A stretch of 7,421 nucleotides of DNA, taken from the NCBI GenBank assembly GCA_027348355.1, contig DAIEPN010000081.1, positions 1 through 7,421 of the forward strand, in the 5' to 3' direction. The DNA is from Chlamydiota bacterium. Its GTDB lineage: Bacteria; Chlamydiota; Chlamydiia; Chlamydiales; Rhabdochlamydiaceae. Positions 6,846 to 7,421 of this stretch are shown in pieces. Numbering within the stretch: the stretch's first letter is position 1; each line of letters opens with the position of its first letter. The notes beneath the pieces are model-generated. The model saw nothing but the letters and a program-made list of their open reading frames with translations, ran no database searches and was not told where the DNA came from. The position numbers were made by a program, and so were the translations under genes.

Positions 6846-7421
6846 TCATAGCTTTATTTCCCAACATCCAGAAAAAGGACTCTAAAGAAATTGCAATCAC
6901 TATACGACAGTTTTTTCAACAAAAAGGCATTACCATCGTAGCTGAGGAAGAAGAGGCCTCTATCATTGGAGCCACTCCCATTTCAAAAGTTGATAAATCA
7001 AAAATCCAATTCCTAATTTCTATGGGCGGAGATGGAACGATTTTGCGCTTATTCCATGATTATCAACATCTCAATGCTCCAATTCTAGGGATCAATTTAG
7101 GTCATTTGGGATTTATGGCCGATGTCCCTGTAACAGACATCTACCCTAGCCTGCAAGATCTTCTCGATGGGAAATATATCGTTGAAGAACGCTTAGTATT
7201 ACAAGGTGAGTGCGATGAAAAACAGCATTGCTTCTCTGTAAACGATATCGTTTTACATAGAGGGCATAACCCACGGCTTGTAGAACTCGCCATCTCTGTG
7301 AACGGCTCTTATCTAAACACGTTTCAAGCCGATGGAATTATCGTTTCAACTCCAAATGGTTCTACTGCTTATTCCTTAGCAGCTGGAGGACCTATTTTAA
7401 GTCCACCTCTGGAAGCCGTCG
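6842..7421 (+). CDS. nadK: NAD kinase, 3' end cut by the window
   Basis: NadK phosphorylates NAD to NADP in the cytoplasm and so supplies the NADPH pool. The first 193 codons are present and the frame is still open at the right edge; complete bacterial enzymes have roughly 270-300 residues. The N-terminal strand MIIALFPN is followed by [10 protein letters not shown] at 61-70, the GGDGT motif with catalytic Asp64; then [13 protein letters not shown] at 83-95, the VNDIVLHRG segment at 133-141 (family NE/D motif), and [20 protein letters not shown] at 164-183, the conserved nucleotide-binding segment. The ATG shares its last two bases with the dxs TGA (ATGA at 6842-6845), so translation is probably coupled. 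The pairing is sensible because the enzyme after Dxs in the MEP pathway uses NADPH, although adjacency alone does not prove regulation. Confidence 0.95.
   Translation, partial: MIIALFPNIQKKDSKEIAITIRQFFQQKGITIVAEEEEASIIGATPISKVDKSKIQFLISMGGDGTILRLFHDYQHLNAPILGINLGHLGFMADVPVTDIYPSLQDLLDGKYIVEERLVLQGECDEKQHCFSVNDIVLHRGHNPRLVELAISVNGSYLNTFQADGIIVSTPNGSTAYSLAAGGPILSPPLEAV

Noticed and set aside
1..7421. CRISPR array, insertion sequence, phage or defence island
   Set aside because: No regularly spaced direct repeats, transposase or integrase motifs, terminal inverted repeats, tRNA-like folds or defence-gene domains are visible; every long frame is accounted for by a named gene.

Overview
The window looks like a chromosomal segment from a member of the Chlamydiae, most likely an environmental 'Chlamydia-like' lineage (Parachlamydia/Waddlia/Simkania-type) rather than Chlamydia itself. 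Three things point there. The Dxs protein shares phylum-typical wording with what I remember of C. trachomatis Dxs (HAGx[31 protein letters not shown]). The xseA-xseB-dxs run next to tpiA recalls the chlamydial tpi-xseA-dxs neighbourhood. The DNA is AT-rich with many A/T homopolymers. The assignment rests on recalled similarity, not on a search.

Layout. Positions 1-133 hold an inverted repeat and then an out-of-frame N-terminal piece of the first gene. Positions 134-1473 hold two paralogous flavoprotein genes of the siderophore-interacting-protein / ferric-chelate-reductase type, placed tail to tail with only 14 bases between their stop codons. Positions 1561-3163 (minus strand) hold a compact tpiA-secG-def cluster with gaps of 12-13 bases. 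An 83-base divergent intergenic region (3164-3246) separates it from a plus-strand cluster xseA-xseB-dxs-nadK. That cluster is tightly packed: xseA and xseB overlap by 20 bases, xseB and dxs are 4 bases apart, and dxs and nadK overlap at an ATGA. nadK runs off the right edge. No gene-free stretch exceeds about 130 bases.

Function. Most of the window is housekeeping: removal of the N-terminal formyl group (Def), a membrane channel subunit for protein export (SecG), glycolysis (TpiA), exonuclease VII (XseA/XseB), the first step of the MEP isoprenoid pathway (Dxs) and NADP synthesis (NadK). Two metabolic links are real but loose: TpiA handles glyceraldehyde-3-phosphate, which Dxs consumes with pyruvate, and NadK makes the NADP(H) used by the next MEP enzyme and probably by the flavoprotein reductases.

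The least ordinary part is the left end. The first reductase gene appears to have lost its start through a one-base change in an A8 tract, leaving a 205-residue readable frame whose first ATG is internal to the family domain, while its inverted paralogue is intact. I see no tRNA, rRNA, CRISPR array, insertion sequence, phage gene or defence system, and no convincing new multi-gene system.
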